DNA of 64,000 nucleotides from Pelagomonas calceolata (taxonomy: Eukaryota > Sar > Pelagophyceae > Pelagomonadales > Pelagomonadaceae): positions 3,968,001 to 4,032,000 of the forward strand of contig CAKKNE010000003.1 in assembly GCA_918797485.1 (NCBI GenBank), read 5' to 3'. Below the pieces are notes generated by a model, which worked only from the letters and a program-made list of their open reading frames with translations, ran no database searches and had not been told where the DNA came from. Each line of letters begins with the position of its first letter. Within the stretch, counting starts at the first letter, position 1. The translations under genes were made by a program, and so were the position numbers. Shown here piece by piece: positions 29,557-39,267 of the stretch.

Positions 29557-30054
29557 GGGCGGTGGTCTCAGCACCTAATAAGGTAGGTCTTACAAGTCCC
29601 GCCCCTGTCTTGACAGCACCCTCTGGGCAGCCTACCAGCGTCGTGTCGTGTCGCGGCCGTGGCGTCGGGCAGCGCACGGACTCTCGATTCGACGGTGTCG
29701 CTGCCGTGCGATGGGCGCAGTACGACACAGGCACCGACTGCCGCCCGCGCCCGGCGCCGGGCAAATACCCAACGACTCCGCTAGCCGAGCCGCCGCGATC
29801 GCAGCGATCCATGGGCCCTCCCGCTGGCCGCAGCGACTCGGTCGACGCCTCCAAGCGCAACCCGCACCAAGCTAGCGGCGGTAAGGCACTAGCAAGCTGG
29901 GCAAGCGGGACAAAAGCGCGGCCAACAATGGGTCGCTGACCGATTTCGACTGATCATATAGCGCAAAATATTGGCACGAACGCGCCGGACAAGCTGCTCC
30001 AGTCGCCGTTGCAGGCACGGCTGCAAAAGCCAGCCCTAGGCCACCGGCAGTCCC
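29557..30054. other. divergent promoter region (NlpC-like / USP)
   Basis: About 500 bp between divergent starts, with one palindrome copy at 29871-29897. Short frames are unremarkable. Confidence 0.5.
29871..29897 (+). repeat. dispersed GCTAG palindrome
   Basis: GCTAGCGGCGGTAAGGCACT then AGCAAGC. Differs from the reference by AAGGCAC for AAGACAC. It lies 158 bp upstream of the USP ATG. Confidence 0.85.
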
Positions 30055-33000
30055 ATGGGCCTCACCTGCGCCAAGGCCGACGTGAAGACGCAAGCACCCC
30101 TTGAGGAGACCGAGGACGCCCAGGATCGTAGTGATGAGCTCCTCGAGCGGTGGCGGTCCGGCGAGCTCGCGCACCTGCAGCGCGTGTACCGGCGCCACGC
30201 GCGGCCGCCACAAACCCTGGACAGGGATGGACTGGTAGCAGCTTTAGAGTTGGAGGACCACGCCCACACGGATACTCTGTATGAGTTGTTCGGGACCGGT
30301 TCCTGTCGCGACTTCTGTCGAACGCTGAGCTGGTGGTGTAGGGGCGACGCCTCAGAAAGGAGGAGCTTCTTGTTTTGCTGGTTCGCCATCTCATCCACAG
30401 CCGACAAGGACGCGTTGGTCGGAGGCGACGCGTCATCCGCAGAGCTCCCGAAGAACATGTTGGGTGCCCTCTGTGCTTTGCTCGAAACGCCGCCGCCCTA
30501 CCACCTCTGCGCCAAAGGTACAGTAAGTTGGCGCAAGTTCGACGGTTGGGCGCGGACGTTGTCTGACGAGCAGGTCTGGGCCGCGCTACCTTTATCCATA
30601 GTGTCCCAACCGGAGACGGAGCGGGCGCTGGTCCTCGAGCATTGGCACGAGGGTAGTCCAGGAGATGTCTACCACGTGATTCCCAGGAGGTGGTGGGACT
30701 CCTGGTGTGCTTATGTGGGCTGGTCGAATTTAACACCACCCGCACCCGGCGCACGTTTGACCGTGAAGCCCGCCGGCGCATCGTCTGGTGTAAGGCCGCG
30801 CGACGTCGACGCGTCTTCATTAGAATCCGATCGAGACGGCGCACTCAGAGCCAAGATAGATATAGCTTGCGTTCCCGTTGATGTGTGGCGGCTCTTCGAG
30901 CAGTGGTACGGCGGCGGGCCGCTCTTCCCGCGACGGTTGCAAGAGGACGGGGCGTTGGATCTGTACCCCGTCTCCGTTTTTATCGACGAGTGCGATGCGA
31001 ACGGCCGGCCGCGGAACGCCTTTACGGCTAGACGAGCGGATCGGAAGGAGACGGTACAAACTTTTGCGAGGCGCCTCTCTGATGGTAATTCGCGCCTCTA
31101 CGCGACGTCGCCGACGGGCTGGCGCCGCTTGACACCTTCATCGAGATGTGACGAGGTGCTCGAGGCTGGTAGCACGTATCTGCTCGAGACGAAGATTGAG
31201 GGAGTCTGGCCCCGCGCGTCGTCACGATACGTTGTGGGTGACAGAGTATCAGCAAGGGACCACACGGAGCGGTGGCGCAGCGGTAAAGTCATAGCGGTGT
31301 CCGAGACGCGGGGCGTCAAAGTGCGTTTCGACAGTTTTAGTAGCAAGTGGGACGAGTGGCTCACAAGCGATCGGTTGCGACGAGAGGATGTGGATATTGA
31401 CGACGTGTCGTTATCGGAGGACGAAGAAGAGAGGCCCTCTTTACTTAAGGGTGCCGTGTCTTCGCTCAGACGAGTGCTCGGCTCCAATGAGGAGGAAGAG
31501 GAGGAAACGAGACGGCTGCCGGCCACCGGTCTCGCGAACCTGGGAAATACGTGTTTCCTGAACGCGGCGGTGCAGTGCCTGTCGCACGCTCCTATCTTGC
31601 GGGCGTATTGTCTTTCTGAGATGTATGCACAAGACATCAATCGGACGTCGCGACTGGGCTCGCAGGGCCGCGTCGTCGAGGCGTTCGCCGACTTACTGAG
31701 GCAGCTCCACGCTTCACAAATTTGCGTCCGCCCCGAAGGCTTCAAGAAGGTGCTCGGAAAATGTAAGCCCCAATTTGCGGGCTCGGAGCAGCAGGACTCC
31801 CAGGAATTTCTCACCGTGCGGGCGCGGCGTCCGTCTTCGTGATCACATGAGAGTCTACGCGCCTCGCGGTCGCGTCGATGGCGTCGATGCGGACGCGATG
31901 CCTCGACGCCGTCGACGCCGTCTTCATGATCATCAGAGAGTCGATGTGTCTCGTGGATGTCCAGAGGCAGCGTCGCGATTGTATATGTTCCACGCAGGAG
32001 CTGTTAGATGTCTTACATGAGGACGTCAACCTCATCCAGGAGAAGCCCTACGTGCCGGAGCCCGAGGATGCGGACGAGGCCCGCGACGGCTTGGTGGTCG
32101 CGGCGCGCGACGCGTTACGTCGCAGTCGCTTGCGAGACAAGTCGTTAATCAGCGACCTCTTCCAGGGCCAGCTCGTCGCCAAGAAGACGTGCAAGGTCTG
32201 CGCGCGGTCGTCCGTCAAATTCGAACCGTTTACGTCTTTGTCCTTGCCGGTACTGACTCGGCGTCTGTTTCTGTGGTTTTCTGAACTTCAAGTTCGCGTC
32301 GATGGCGTCGGCGCGACGTCACGCCGCCGCGGCGCCGTCGACGGGGCCGTGCGAGCGTCTCGTGAAGAGCCACGGCAGTTTCGTGAGTGTCGTTCGACGC
32401 AGGTCCCGGCGCCCGCTTCTCGCTCCTTCGTCGTCGCTGTCCTGCGCCTCGCGAAGCACGCCAACGGCCACCCCTCGCTTACCGTCAGGGTCGAGGCGCC
32501 TCGGTTAGGGGATGTGCGGGACCTGAAGAGTGCGATCGCGGCCGAAGTCAAGCTCACTCCGGACAGTTTGACGCTGTGCGACGTGGCCAGACACCGGATC
32601 TACCGCGTCCTGGACGAGGACACGCTACCCTTGGGAGCGTTGGGCGACTTTCCGCAAGTGACGGACGCGTCGAAACGCCTACTGATTGCGTACGAGCGGC
32701 CTCAGCTCGAACTCGCGAAAACACCAAGCATAGACTTTCCCTCGTCGTTTGAAGAACTAGCCGTCGGGCAGCGCCTCGACGCTTTAGATCATAAGCGCCA
32801 GTGGTACGTCGGGACCGTGGTTGATGATACCGAGCCGTGCCGAGACAAGAATTTCGGGAAACCAGGCTACATACGTATTAGATTTGACCGCTTCTCGGCG
32901 AAGTGGGACGAGTGCTTCTGTCGTGATGACTGGCCGGCCAAACTCCAGCCGCCGTACAGCAAGTCCAAGGGCAACCGGCTGGCGGCCTTCGAGATAGGTG

Positions 33001-34133
33001 TCGTCCACCGGCGACGCGCGGCGTTTTGAGGCGTTGCGGCGCCTTCACGTTGTTGCTGGGACTCGTATCATGTTGTGGGTCGTTTCTTTGTCGAATTTGA
33101 GTGAATTCGGACCGCGTCGGGGCCGTCGCGGCGCGTCGGAGAGACCGCATTCATGAAGATGGCGTCTTCACGAGACCGCGGCGCCTCCACGCCGTCGTCG
33201 TGATCCCACGAGGGTCTCCGTGGTCCTCAGGACGCCGTCGACGCGCTGCCACGTCGGACCGCGTCGAGCGACCGCGATGCTCCGCGCAGGTCGCCGAAGA
33301 AAGGCTTATTTGGGACGCCGTTTCTCGCACGCGTCGCCTCTGATAGGTCGTGTCGCGCGCTGAAGCGGGCCGTGCTGCGACAGGCCTCTCTCTATGGTTA
33401 TGAGGGCTCCGTCTCCGTGATATCGCGGGACTCGTTGTCAGACGTTGATATTGACCTCGACGCGTCCGATTCGTGCCGCTGCCTCGCAGATAGATTTTAC
33501 ATAGCGTTGAATTGGGACTCGTCTTCTACCTACCGGGAGCCCCTCTCTTTGCAGAAATTGCCACCGGTACCGACAAGTCCGAGGCACTACGACCTCGCGT
33601 CCTGTCTACAATCATTTTCAAGAGAAGAAACGCTGTCTCAAAATGATTCGTGGCGCTGCCCGCGATGCAAGAAGTCTGTGGAGGCTACTTCCTCAATAGG
33701 TTTGTGGCGCACGCCTGATGTATTAGTTATTCATTTGAAGCGGTTCCTGTGCACCGCGCGCTGGCGAGAAAAGTTGCGGACGGACGTCTCGTTTCCGAGA
33801 CGAGGCTTGGACCTCTCCAAGTTCTTACCGGCGGATGCCTACGCGGTCTACGACCTGTTTGGCGTCATCAACCATCTCGGGTCACTGAGTGGTGGGCACT
33901 ATACCGCTCATGTCAAGGTGTCGCCCTGTTCGTCGTTCGGGGAGGAGGAGGCGTCTATTGCGTTTGAGGAGAGTGAGAGGTGGTTCCATGTCGATGATGA
34001 TTTGGTCGAAGCGGCCAAACCAGAGGACGTCGTCACGGACGGGGCCTACGTCCTGTTTTATAGAAGAAGGCGGCTTTCCGGAAGGTTGGTGGTCGGCCAC
34101 ACGGCGGTCGGGCCGGTGGCGGCGGGGGTGTAA
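30055..34133 (+). CDS. USP32-like ubiquitin-specific protease with DUSP and two Tudor-like domains (four exons)
   Basis: Exons 30055-31815, 31998-32249, 32403-33010 and 33290-34133, 1154 aa. The N-terminus (MGLTCAKADVKTQ, possible myristoyl Gly) leads into a helical region like the EF-hand part of USP32, ending SWRKFDGWARTLSDEQVW. A DUSP domain begins VYHVIPRRWWDSWCAYVGW. A Tudor/chromobarrel-like segment follows (VGDRVSARDHTERWRSGKVI, WDEWL). The USP core opens LANLGNTCFLNAAVQCLSHA (catalytic Cys), continues with QQDSQEFLT-ELLDVLHEDVN and zinc pairs CKVC/CPRC, and closes HLGSLSGGHYTAHVK (catalytic His) and WFHVDDDLVE. Inserted in the core are a ubiquitin-like segment and a second Tudor-like unit (VGQRLDALDHKRQWYVGTVV, WDEC). 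It removes ubiquitin from substrates; Tudor-like inserts may add methyl-lysine or nucleic-acid binding. Intron 3 is probably GC-AG. Confidence 0.9.
31816..31997 (+). other. USP intron 1 (introner-like)
   Basis: 182 nt, GT-AG, phase 0; starts GTGCGGGCGCGGCGTCC. It contains an internal direct repeat (CCGTCTTCGTGATCACATGA and CCGTCTTCATGATCATCAGA) and GCGTCGATGGCGTCGATGCG. Removal joins QEFLT to ELLDVLHED. Confidence 0.85.
32250..32402 (+). other. USP intron 2 (introner-like)
   Basis: 153 nt, GT-AG, phase 0, with no in-frame stop, so retention would keep the frame open. Contains CGCGTCGATGGCGTCGG. Removal joins SLSLP to VPAPASRSF, matching the USP family. Confidence 0.8.
33011..33289 (+). other. 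USP intron 3, probable GC-AG
   Basis: 279 nt. Downstream homology (GLFGTPFLARV) requires a phase-2 joint; the only good site is GC at 33011 (GCGACGCGCGGCGTTTTG), whose sequence resembles the 5' ends of sister introns. GT sites a few bases upstream lead to stops in the next exon. Confidence 0.55.
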
Positions 34134-34449
34134 CGATATAGTTGTGTGTGTCAACTTAGAGGTATAAATAAAAAGGCGCCGCTATCCCGCGGCGGCCCCC
34201 GATGCGCTACCGTCGCCGATCTGGGATTCCGGCGTCCGGCCTGCTCCCCCCCTCGCCGTCGTCGCCTCCGGGCCAATACTCGGGGCGACGGCGTACGTGG
34301 GCGGGGGCGGGGCGGGCGTGCGGTCACGCAGCCCCCGCGGCGGCCGGGTGGCTAGGCGGCCTAGCTCTAAGCAAAGCAGAAATAAATAATTCAAGTTAAG
34401 GAAGCCTGAGGAATATCCTAAAGGAAAGGACATATATAGACGGGGTGGG
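34134..34449. other. intergenic region between convergent genes
   Basis: About 315 bp of 3' UTR sequence for the USP and the Cys-rich gene. It has AT-rich ends (ATAAATAAAAAGG, AATAAATAATTCAAG) that may serve polyadenylation and a GC-rich centre. No gene seen. Confidence 0.4.
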
Positions 34450-35742
34450 CTAGCAGAGCTTCTTCGCGAAGAATGAAGAGCTGCCGGCGGGTGGATGACC
34501 CCGGCTGAAATCGGCGCCGCCGGCGCAGCCGGGGTCGCGATACCGGTGGATGATGTATTTACCACAACAATCGTAGCCGCCGTCGAACCTATTCGTCGGG
34601 AGGCCGTTCACGTATACCCGCGTGCGTGTTCCGGAAATGGGGATCGGCAAACCCAGAGCACAACCGAGTCCCGACTCCTCGTACCGGTCCTCGTCGAGCG
34701 CCTTCTTCCTAGTGCAGAATAAGAACGTAGTAAACACCCAATTGCACTTCGGAATGCAAAGGCAGCCGCACCAGGTGCCCGCGAGGTCCCTCGTCTCGAC
34801 CTTTTGGAAGGTCCGCTTCTGCGAGCCTGGGCGTTTTTTGTAGCCACCGCTGGCCGTTCCGCGGGCCGAGAAAGTCATGCCACCGAAGGCATTGGTGCCC
34901 GGGTCGCGCGTCCGGACCTCGCCTGCTACTATCGGCCCGAGAAAATACACCGGTTCCCCGGGCGGGCATTTACAAAATAAACAGCTCGTACTCCACGTCT
35001 CGATCACGTCGGCCCCGAGCGGGACCACGGTCATCAACCTGCAAATCTCGCAATTATCACACTTGCAGCATTCCCTACCCTCACACGGGGCCGAGTACTC
35101 GCCCGAGATCTCGCCCGTGCTCAGCAGGCGGTCGCTCCGCGGGCCGGTGTAGAGGTCCGCCGGCGCGAGCGGCGGCGGGCGGCCGGCCCACTTGTCCGGG
35201 TCGAGGCCTCCGCTCGGCAGCGTGACGCGGTAGACCGACATAAAGCCTCCAAATCGGTACACGTAATCGCCATCTACTCGCCACTCGCACTCGCCTCCGC
35301 TCGGCAGCGTGACGCCCTCGAAGTCGGCGAAGCGGGTTGCGTTCTCGGCTCTCCTCTTCGCCTCTTCCGCCGCCCTCTTCAGCGCCTCCGCCGCCGCGAG
35401 GGCTTTTTTCAGCCTCGCCACCTCATCGTCCGCCTCCGTTGCGCCTGCCTCGCCGGCAGGCTCGCGCGATTCGTATACTCCGTGCCGCTGGTAGCTCGTG
35501 TCGTCCGGGCTGGCGGACCAGGAAATGTACCAGCCCCTGATTGCAAGAATGCCACTCGACGCGCCGTTCTGCACGAGCTCGTCGACGAGCTTTACGAGGG
35601 CGACGCGCACGTCTCCCCGCATCTTGATGGGCATCGCGGGGTCGTCGTCCTTCTCGTTCCAGCGCCCGAGGGACTCGATTGAGCCGCGTGCCGTTCCCTC
35701 GTTGGCGCGCTCCATTTCCTGACCCCGCGGCGCGGCCTCCAT
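34450..35742 (-). CDS. Cys-rich protein of unknown function
   Basis: 430 aa from the ATG at 35742; the longer open frame upstream has no ATG. An acidic/basic N-terminal third ends in a short coiled coil (EVARLKKALAAAEALKRAAE). Two copies of VTLPSGG flank CEWRVDGDYVYRFGGFMSVY. The middle is rich in Cys (CEGRECCKCDNCEICRLM, SCLFCKCPPGE, WCGCLCIPKCNW), suggesting metal binding or disulfides, but no signal peptide is present. The C-terminus includes LPTNRFDGGYDCCGKYIIH. I recognise no family; it looks lineage-specific. The palindrome copy lies about 146 bp upstream of this ATG, the usual distance, which supports the start. Confidence 0.6.
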   Translation of the reverse strand: MEAAPRGQEMERANEGTARGSIESLGRWNEKDDDPAMPIKMRGDVRVALVKLVDELVQNGASSGILAIRGWYISWSASPDDTSYQRHGVYESREPAGEAGATEADDEVARLKKALAAAEALKRAAEEAKRRAENATRFADFEGVTLPSGGECEWRVDGDYVYRFGGFMSVYRVTLPSGGLDPDKWAGRPPPLAPADLYTGPRSDRLLSTGEISGEYSAPCEGRECCKCDNCEICRLMTVVPLGADVIETWSTSCLFCKCPPGEPVYFLGPIVAGEVRTRDPGTNAFGGMTFSARGTASGGYKKRPGSQKRTFQKVETRDLAGTWCGCLCIPKCNWVFTTFLFCTRKKALDEDRYEESGLGCALGLPIPISGTRTRVYVNGLPTNRFDGGYDCCGKYIIHRYRDPGCAGGADFSRGHPPAGSSSFFAKKLC

Positions 35743-36179
35743 TCCCTCGCCCACGACCACTCCCAACACCGGCGCGGGTAGTTCCTCCACTGGGCTGGCT
35801 TCCGGCTGCCCCACGACCGGCTCCAAGACTGGCAGCGCTGCGTCGCCGCGAGACGCGCGAGACGCGCGGATATCCAATTCGGCAGCTGCTAGTGCCTGGC
35901 CGCTAGCGCGGATCTCCCGTACGCAGCCAGAGATGGGGCTCCGCCCACTAGTCCTAGCACCGTAACATCGACTACAAGAGATGCCTATTATCGCCCGTCA
36001 GGCGCTACTCCAGGCGTCGGGACCGCGGCAGGCGGGGCCCCATCCGTCGCCCGCGCGGCATTTGGTACGGACCCGGTCACCCGGGACCGCTCCCGCGGCG
36101 CGTAGAGAGGCCGCCGCCCCACGCGACGACGCGAAACGGAGAGAGCAGACAATTACAAAGGGGGCGGCGCGCGCGGCGC
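35743..36179. other. intergenic region upstream of the Cys-rich gene
   Basis: About 440 bp with one palindrome copy at 35888-35907 and little else. It also covers the 3' UTR of the small minus-strand gene. Confidence 0.4.
35888..35907 (-). repeat. dispersed GCTAG palindrome, short copy
   Basis: GCTAGTGCCTGGCCGCTAGC. The TTACA part of the core is missing; both arms and the CTAGTG edge remain. Confidence 0.65.
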
Positions 36180-36425
36180 CTACTGCTTGAGCCGCGGCAG
36201 CTCGGTGAGCGGCGCCAGACACAATGCCTGCTGCCAGGTCAGGCGCCGCCGCAGCGACGGGCTCAGGGCGTCGCGGTCGCGGCGCAGCGCTTCCCGGAGG
36301 AAGGCGGGCGCGCGCGACGTATGCGTGACGGCCGGCCGCATCTCCTTGTCGGCCGCGGCGTCCTGCTGCGTCGCCTTGTTCGCGTCTCTCAGCTTCTGGC
36401 GCGCGAGGGCGGCGGAGAAGCCCAT
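36180..36425 (-). CDS. small basic protein of unknown function
   Basis: 81 aa from the only ATG in a longer open frame: MGFSAALARQKLRDANKATQ start, a central RAPAFLREALRRDRDALSPS and the end LPRLKQ. It is predicted to be helical and basic. No family recognised. It may be a real small protein or a fortuitous frame; the conserved-looking MGFSAALARQK start is the only support. Confidence 0.4.
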   Translation of the reverse strand: MGFSAALARQKLRDANKATQQDAAADKEMRPAVTHTSRAPAFLREALRRDRDALSPSLRRRLTWQQALCLAPLTELPRLKQ

Positions 36426-36998
36426 GCTTTTCGTTCTTTGCTGTGTTCTGGGAAGGCTCTTCACGCCCTTGGTGCGAGTTCTTACAGGGGCTCTTGCCTT
36501 GTGTTCTGCGAGAGGCTTTTCGGAGCTTCGCGGGCGGCGCAAATGGGCTGGACGCGGTAAGGCTGCCCGGTGGGTCCTTGCCGAGGCTGTGATATGATTA
36601 CGGGGGCGCGTCTGCGTGCGCTGCGGGCGTGTTCTTAGGGGCGAAGGCCGGACACCTCTGATCGAGCCCTTTTCCCAGGAACGTTGGGTGGGGGAATGCG
36701 GCCGGTCGCGTGCGAGCCACTGTGCCGCCGGGCCTGTGTCGTTAGATGGTTGGGGCAGCCCCGGCGACGCCTCGAGGCCGCGTCGCGGCCCCGCGGTGCG
36801 CGCGGCAATAGCGGGCCAGAATGCGAGCAAGCTAGCCCCAGCTCGGTCGCGCCACGGCTCCCGTCGCCGCCGACGGGGTAGCGAGGACGCCTCCGCTCGA
36901 CGTCAATCTAAACTTGTGTCACCAATCTCGAACAGATCATCAGTCAGGGCAATTCGGCCTGCAAACGGCCTGCCAGACGCCCACACATCGCAAAAAGC
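36426..36998. other. intergenic region between small gene and peroxiredoxin
   Basis: About 570 bp. A half-site GAGCAAGCTAGCC lies at 36825-36837, about 165 bp upstream of the peroxiredoxin ATG. Other frames are not supported. Confidence 0.4.
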
Positions 36999-37753
36999 AT
37001 GCTCCGCACTGCACTACGACGCGCGCGACCCGCGAGCAGCGTTGCGCCGCGCCGCGGCATCGCCTCAGGTCAAAATTTGCTGCAGCTGTCGACCTCGGAC
37101 CTCCAGCCGGCCCGCACCTGGGACGCCGCCGAGGCCGACGGTGTGTGCGCGGCGTCCGGAAATGCGCCGTCGCCGCCGTCGCAGCTTTTTTCAGTCGAGT
37201 TACGACGGAGTCCCGCCGGACGCGCGCGCCGAGAGCACGGAGCGCGTGGAGCGCCGTCGTCGACGCGGCCGACACACACGCCGCGCTTAGGCTTCGCCGA
37301 CGCGGCCGACACGCGCCGCGCGCAGGCTTCGCCGGCACGTCCCTCCAGCAACTGTTCCAAGGGCGGAAAGTGGTGCTGTTCGCGCTGCCCGGCGCCTTTA
37401 CCGGAGTGTGCGAGAAGGGGCACGTGCCCTCGTTCGCGAAACTCGTCAATGAATTTCAACAGAAGGGCGTCGATGAAGTAGTATGTCTCGCTATAAACGA
37501 CCCCTACTGCATGAACGGCTGGGCCAAAGCGATGCAGACGAAGGGCATCTCCTTCTACGCCGACGCCGACGAGTCCTTCACGCGGGCTGTTTCCGAGACG
37601 CGCGACTGCACTGCTGATGCCCTCGGGCCGGGGGTCCGGTCGAACCGCTACGCCTGCGTCGTGGAGGACGGCGTCGTGGGCGCGTGCTTCGTGGAAGCGG
37701 GGCCGGGGGACTTGACCGTGAGTGATGGCGCGACGCTGCTGAAGGCGCTCTAA
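36999..37753 (+). CDS. PRX5: peroxiredoxin-5-type thiol peroxidase (two exons)
   Basis: Exons 36999-37140 and 37326-37753 encode 189 aa. The N-terminus MLRTALRRARPASSVAPRRG is a typical mitochondrial presequence. Exon 2 gives the Prx5 fold: SLQQLFQGRKVVLFALPGAF, then TGVCEKGHVPSF with the peroxidatic Cys in the P-G-A-F-T-x-x-C motif, and a conserved segment VVCLAINDPYCMNGWAKAMQ. It reduces peroxides using thioredoxin or glutathione. The intron is 185 nt, phase 1, starting GTGTGTGCGCGGCGTCCGG. Its last part is duplicated (37261-37297 and 37298-37332), giving two possible 3' AGs; only the second keeps the frame. Confidence 0.9.
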
Positions 37754-37942
37754 TTGATAGTATGTCTGCTTTGCTTCTTCGACGGCGTAGAACGGGGGCA
37801 GTGCGCATTGCTGCCCTGCGCGGGCGAGTCGCTCCCCGCACGCCGGCCACAGAAATGCCACATGTGAGTTTAAAGCACACACTACAAAATTACACGCGCC
37901 GCACCACCGCGTCGGCACGACCCGCGCAGAGCTCCGGAGCAA

Positions 37943-38755
37943 TCAAACGAGCTCCAGCCCCCGCTCGGACCGATCCGAAACGCAGTCCACGAGCGACGCG
38001 AGGCAGCGACACGCCAGAATCACGAGCCAGCCCGCCACGGCCAAACCCGCGTAAGCTAACAGCGCCACGAGCCCGAACTGGCCGTACGACGCCGCACCGA
38101 TCTCCCCGCACTTTAAAGCACCAAGCAATAGAGAAGCCGTCGCCGTGCCCGCGCCGGCGTAGCCACACGCGATCACGGTCACGAACCACTTCATGTTGCC
38201 CCGGAAACCACTTCCCGCAATGCACCGCCCAAACACCCCACAATGATGGTCAAAGTCCACGACGCACCGCTGGCACGTCGCGCAGTGGTGCGCGCGACTA
38301 TCGCGCGGTCTCCAGACGTGGCAGCGGACGCAGTAGACCCTTCCATCGTCTCCGGTGATGTTCTTCCGGCCTTTAGAACTCTCCGCGAGCTGGAGCCACG
38401 TCTTGACCGATGGCGGTGTCGGCGCGCACGTCAGCTTCGACCTTTTTATGACCGCACTGTCGTCGAACATGAGGCCCAGCAAACAAATGAGCGCAATAGA
38501 AGCTTCGCCGTAGACGAGCAGAGGCAGCCACCGCCGAAAGGCGTGGTCCGGCACGCAAGACATCAACTGAACACCGGTATGCGTGCCCGCGATGCAAGCC
38601 GCAATGATGCCCAGGACCACGCCAACCCCGGTGAAGGCCTCGGTCCGTCGCTCCGCGCCGCGCTTTTGCAAGGGAGGCAGCTTGAGCCAGTCTATCCCTT
38701 CCAAAGGTGCTTCTGCGTCCATCTGGGCGTCGGAGGCGACCCTTAACAGGGCCAT
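37943..38755 (-). CDS. DHHC-type protein S-palmitoyltransferase
   Basis: 270 aa. Four predicted membrane helices: about 42-62 (VGVVLGIIAACIAGTHTGVQ), 78-95, 188-210 and 225-248. Between helices 2 and 3 lies the zinc-binding Cys-rich domain YCVRCHVWRPRDSRAHHCAT then CQRCVVDFDHHCGVFGRCIA with an intact DHHC catalytic motif. The enzyme attaches palmitate to cysteines of membrane-associated proteins, usually at the Golgi or endomembranes. No ankyrin repeats. It diverges from PTPA across about 510 bp. Confidence 0.95.
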   Translation of the reverse strand: MALLRVASDAQMDAEAPLEGIDWLKLPPLQKRGAERRTEAFTGVGVVLGIIAACIAGTHTGVQLMSCVPDHAFRRWLPLLVYGEASIALICLLGLMFDDSAVIKRSKLTCAPTPPSVKTWLQLAESSKGRKNITGDDGRVYCVRCHVWRPRDSRAHHCATCQRCVVDFDHHCGVFGRCIAGSGFRGNMKWFVTVIACGYAGAGTATASLLLGALKCGEIGAASYGQFGLVALLAYAGLAVAGWLVILACRCLASLVDCVSDRSERGLELV

Positions 38756-39267
38756 GGGTTCGTCGAGGGCCCGTTCCAGGAGCGTGTTGCGGCCCTTCTC
38801 GCCGGCGGTCCAGGCGCGGTAGGCCCGGCTCAGGAAAGACGCCAGGATTTGTTCGTAGATCGCGGGTCAGAGAGGTAAGCGCGGTGGTGGTGGACGGGCG
38901 CGGCGGCGGGCGTGCGGGACGGTCACGAATCTCAGACTGCGCAGGCTCCTGAGCGTAGCGCGCTGCAGAGGTGGCTGCGCGAGGGCTCGACCGTCACGAA
39001 TGTCTATCTCTGTCGAATTTTCTGCCGCGTAGCGCCGGGTTAAGCTTGTCCAAAAAGGCGTGCTCGCTAGTGTCTTACGAACGCTAGCTCGGTTTTTGGG
39101 GCGTGAGCGTGCTTTGAGGACGCAAGGGGGCTGAGCATTACTCTTTGACTCCAAACGACTAGCGTTCGAAAGCCGCACCGAGCTTCGGCAGCCGTGCACG
39201 CCCGGGGAGTCCCAAAAGCCTCACAGCCTCTCCTCCGCAGCGGGAGACGCCATCGACGCGCCAAGCC
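38756..39267. other. divergent promoter region (DHHC / PTPA)
   Basis: About 510 bp with one palindrome copy at 39066-39088. A CTCCGCAG followed by CGGGAGACGCCATCGACGCG just before the PTPA ATG could be a remnant of an introner or a 5' UTR 3' splice site. Confidence 0.45.
39066..39088 (-). repeat. dispersed GCTAG palindrome
   Basis: GCTAGTGTCTTACGAACGCT then AGC, reverse orientation. It lies 180 bp upstream of PTPA. Confidence 0.85.

Noticed and set aside
36180-36830. 216-codon minus frame extending the small basic gene
   Set aside because: The upstream part has no ATG; only the 81-codon portion has a start.
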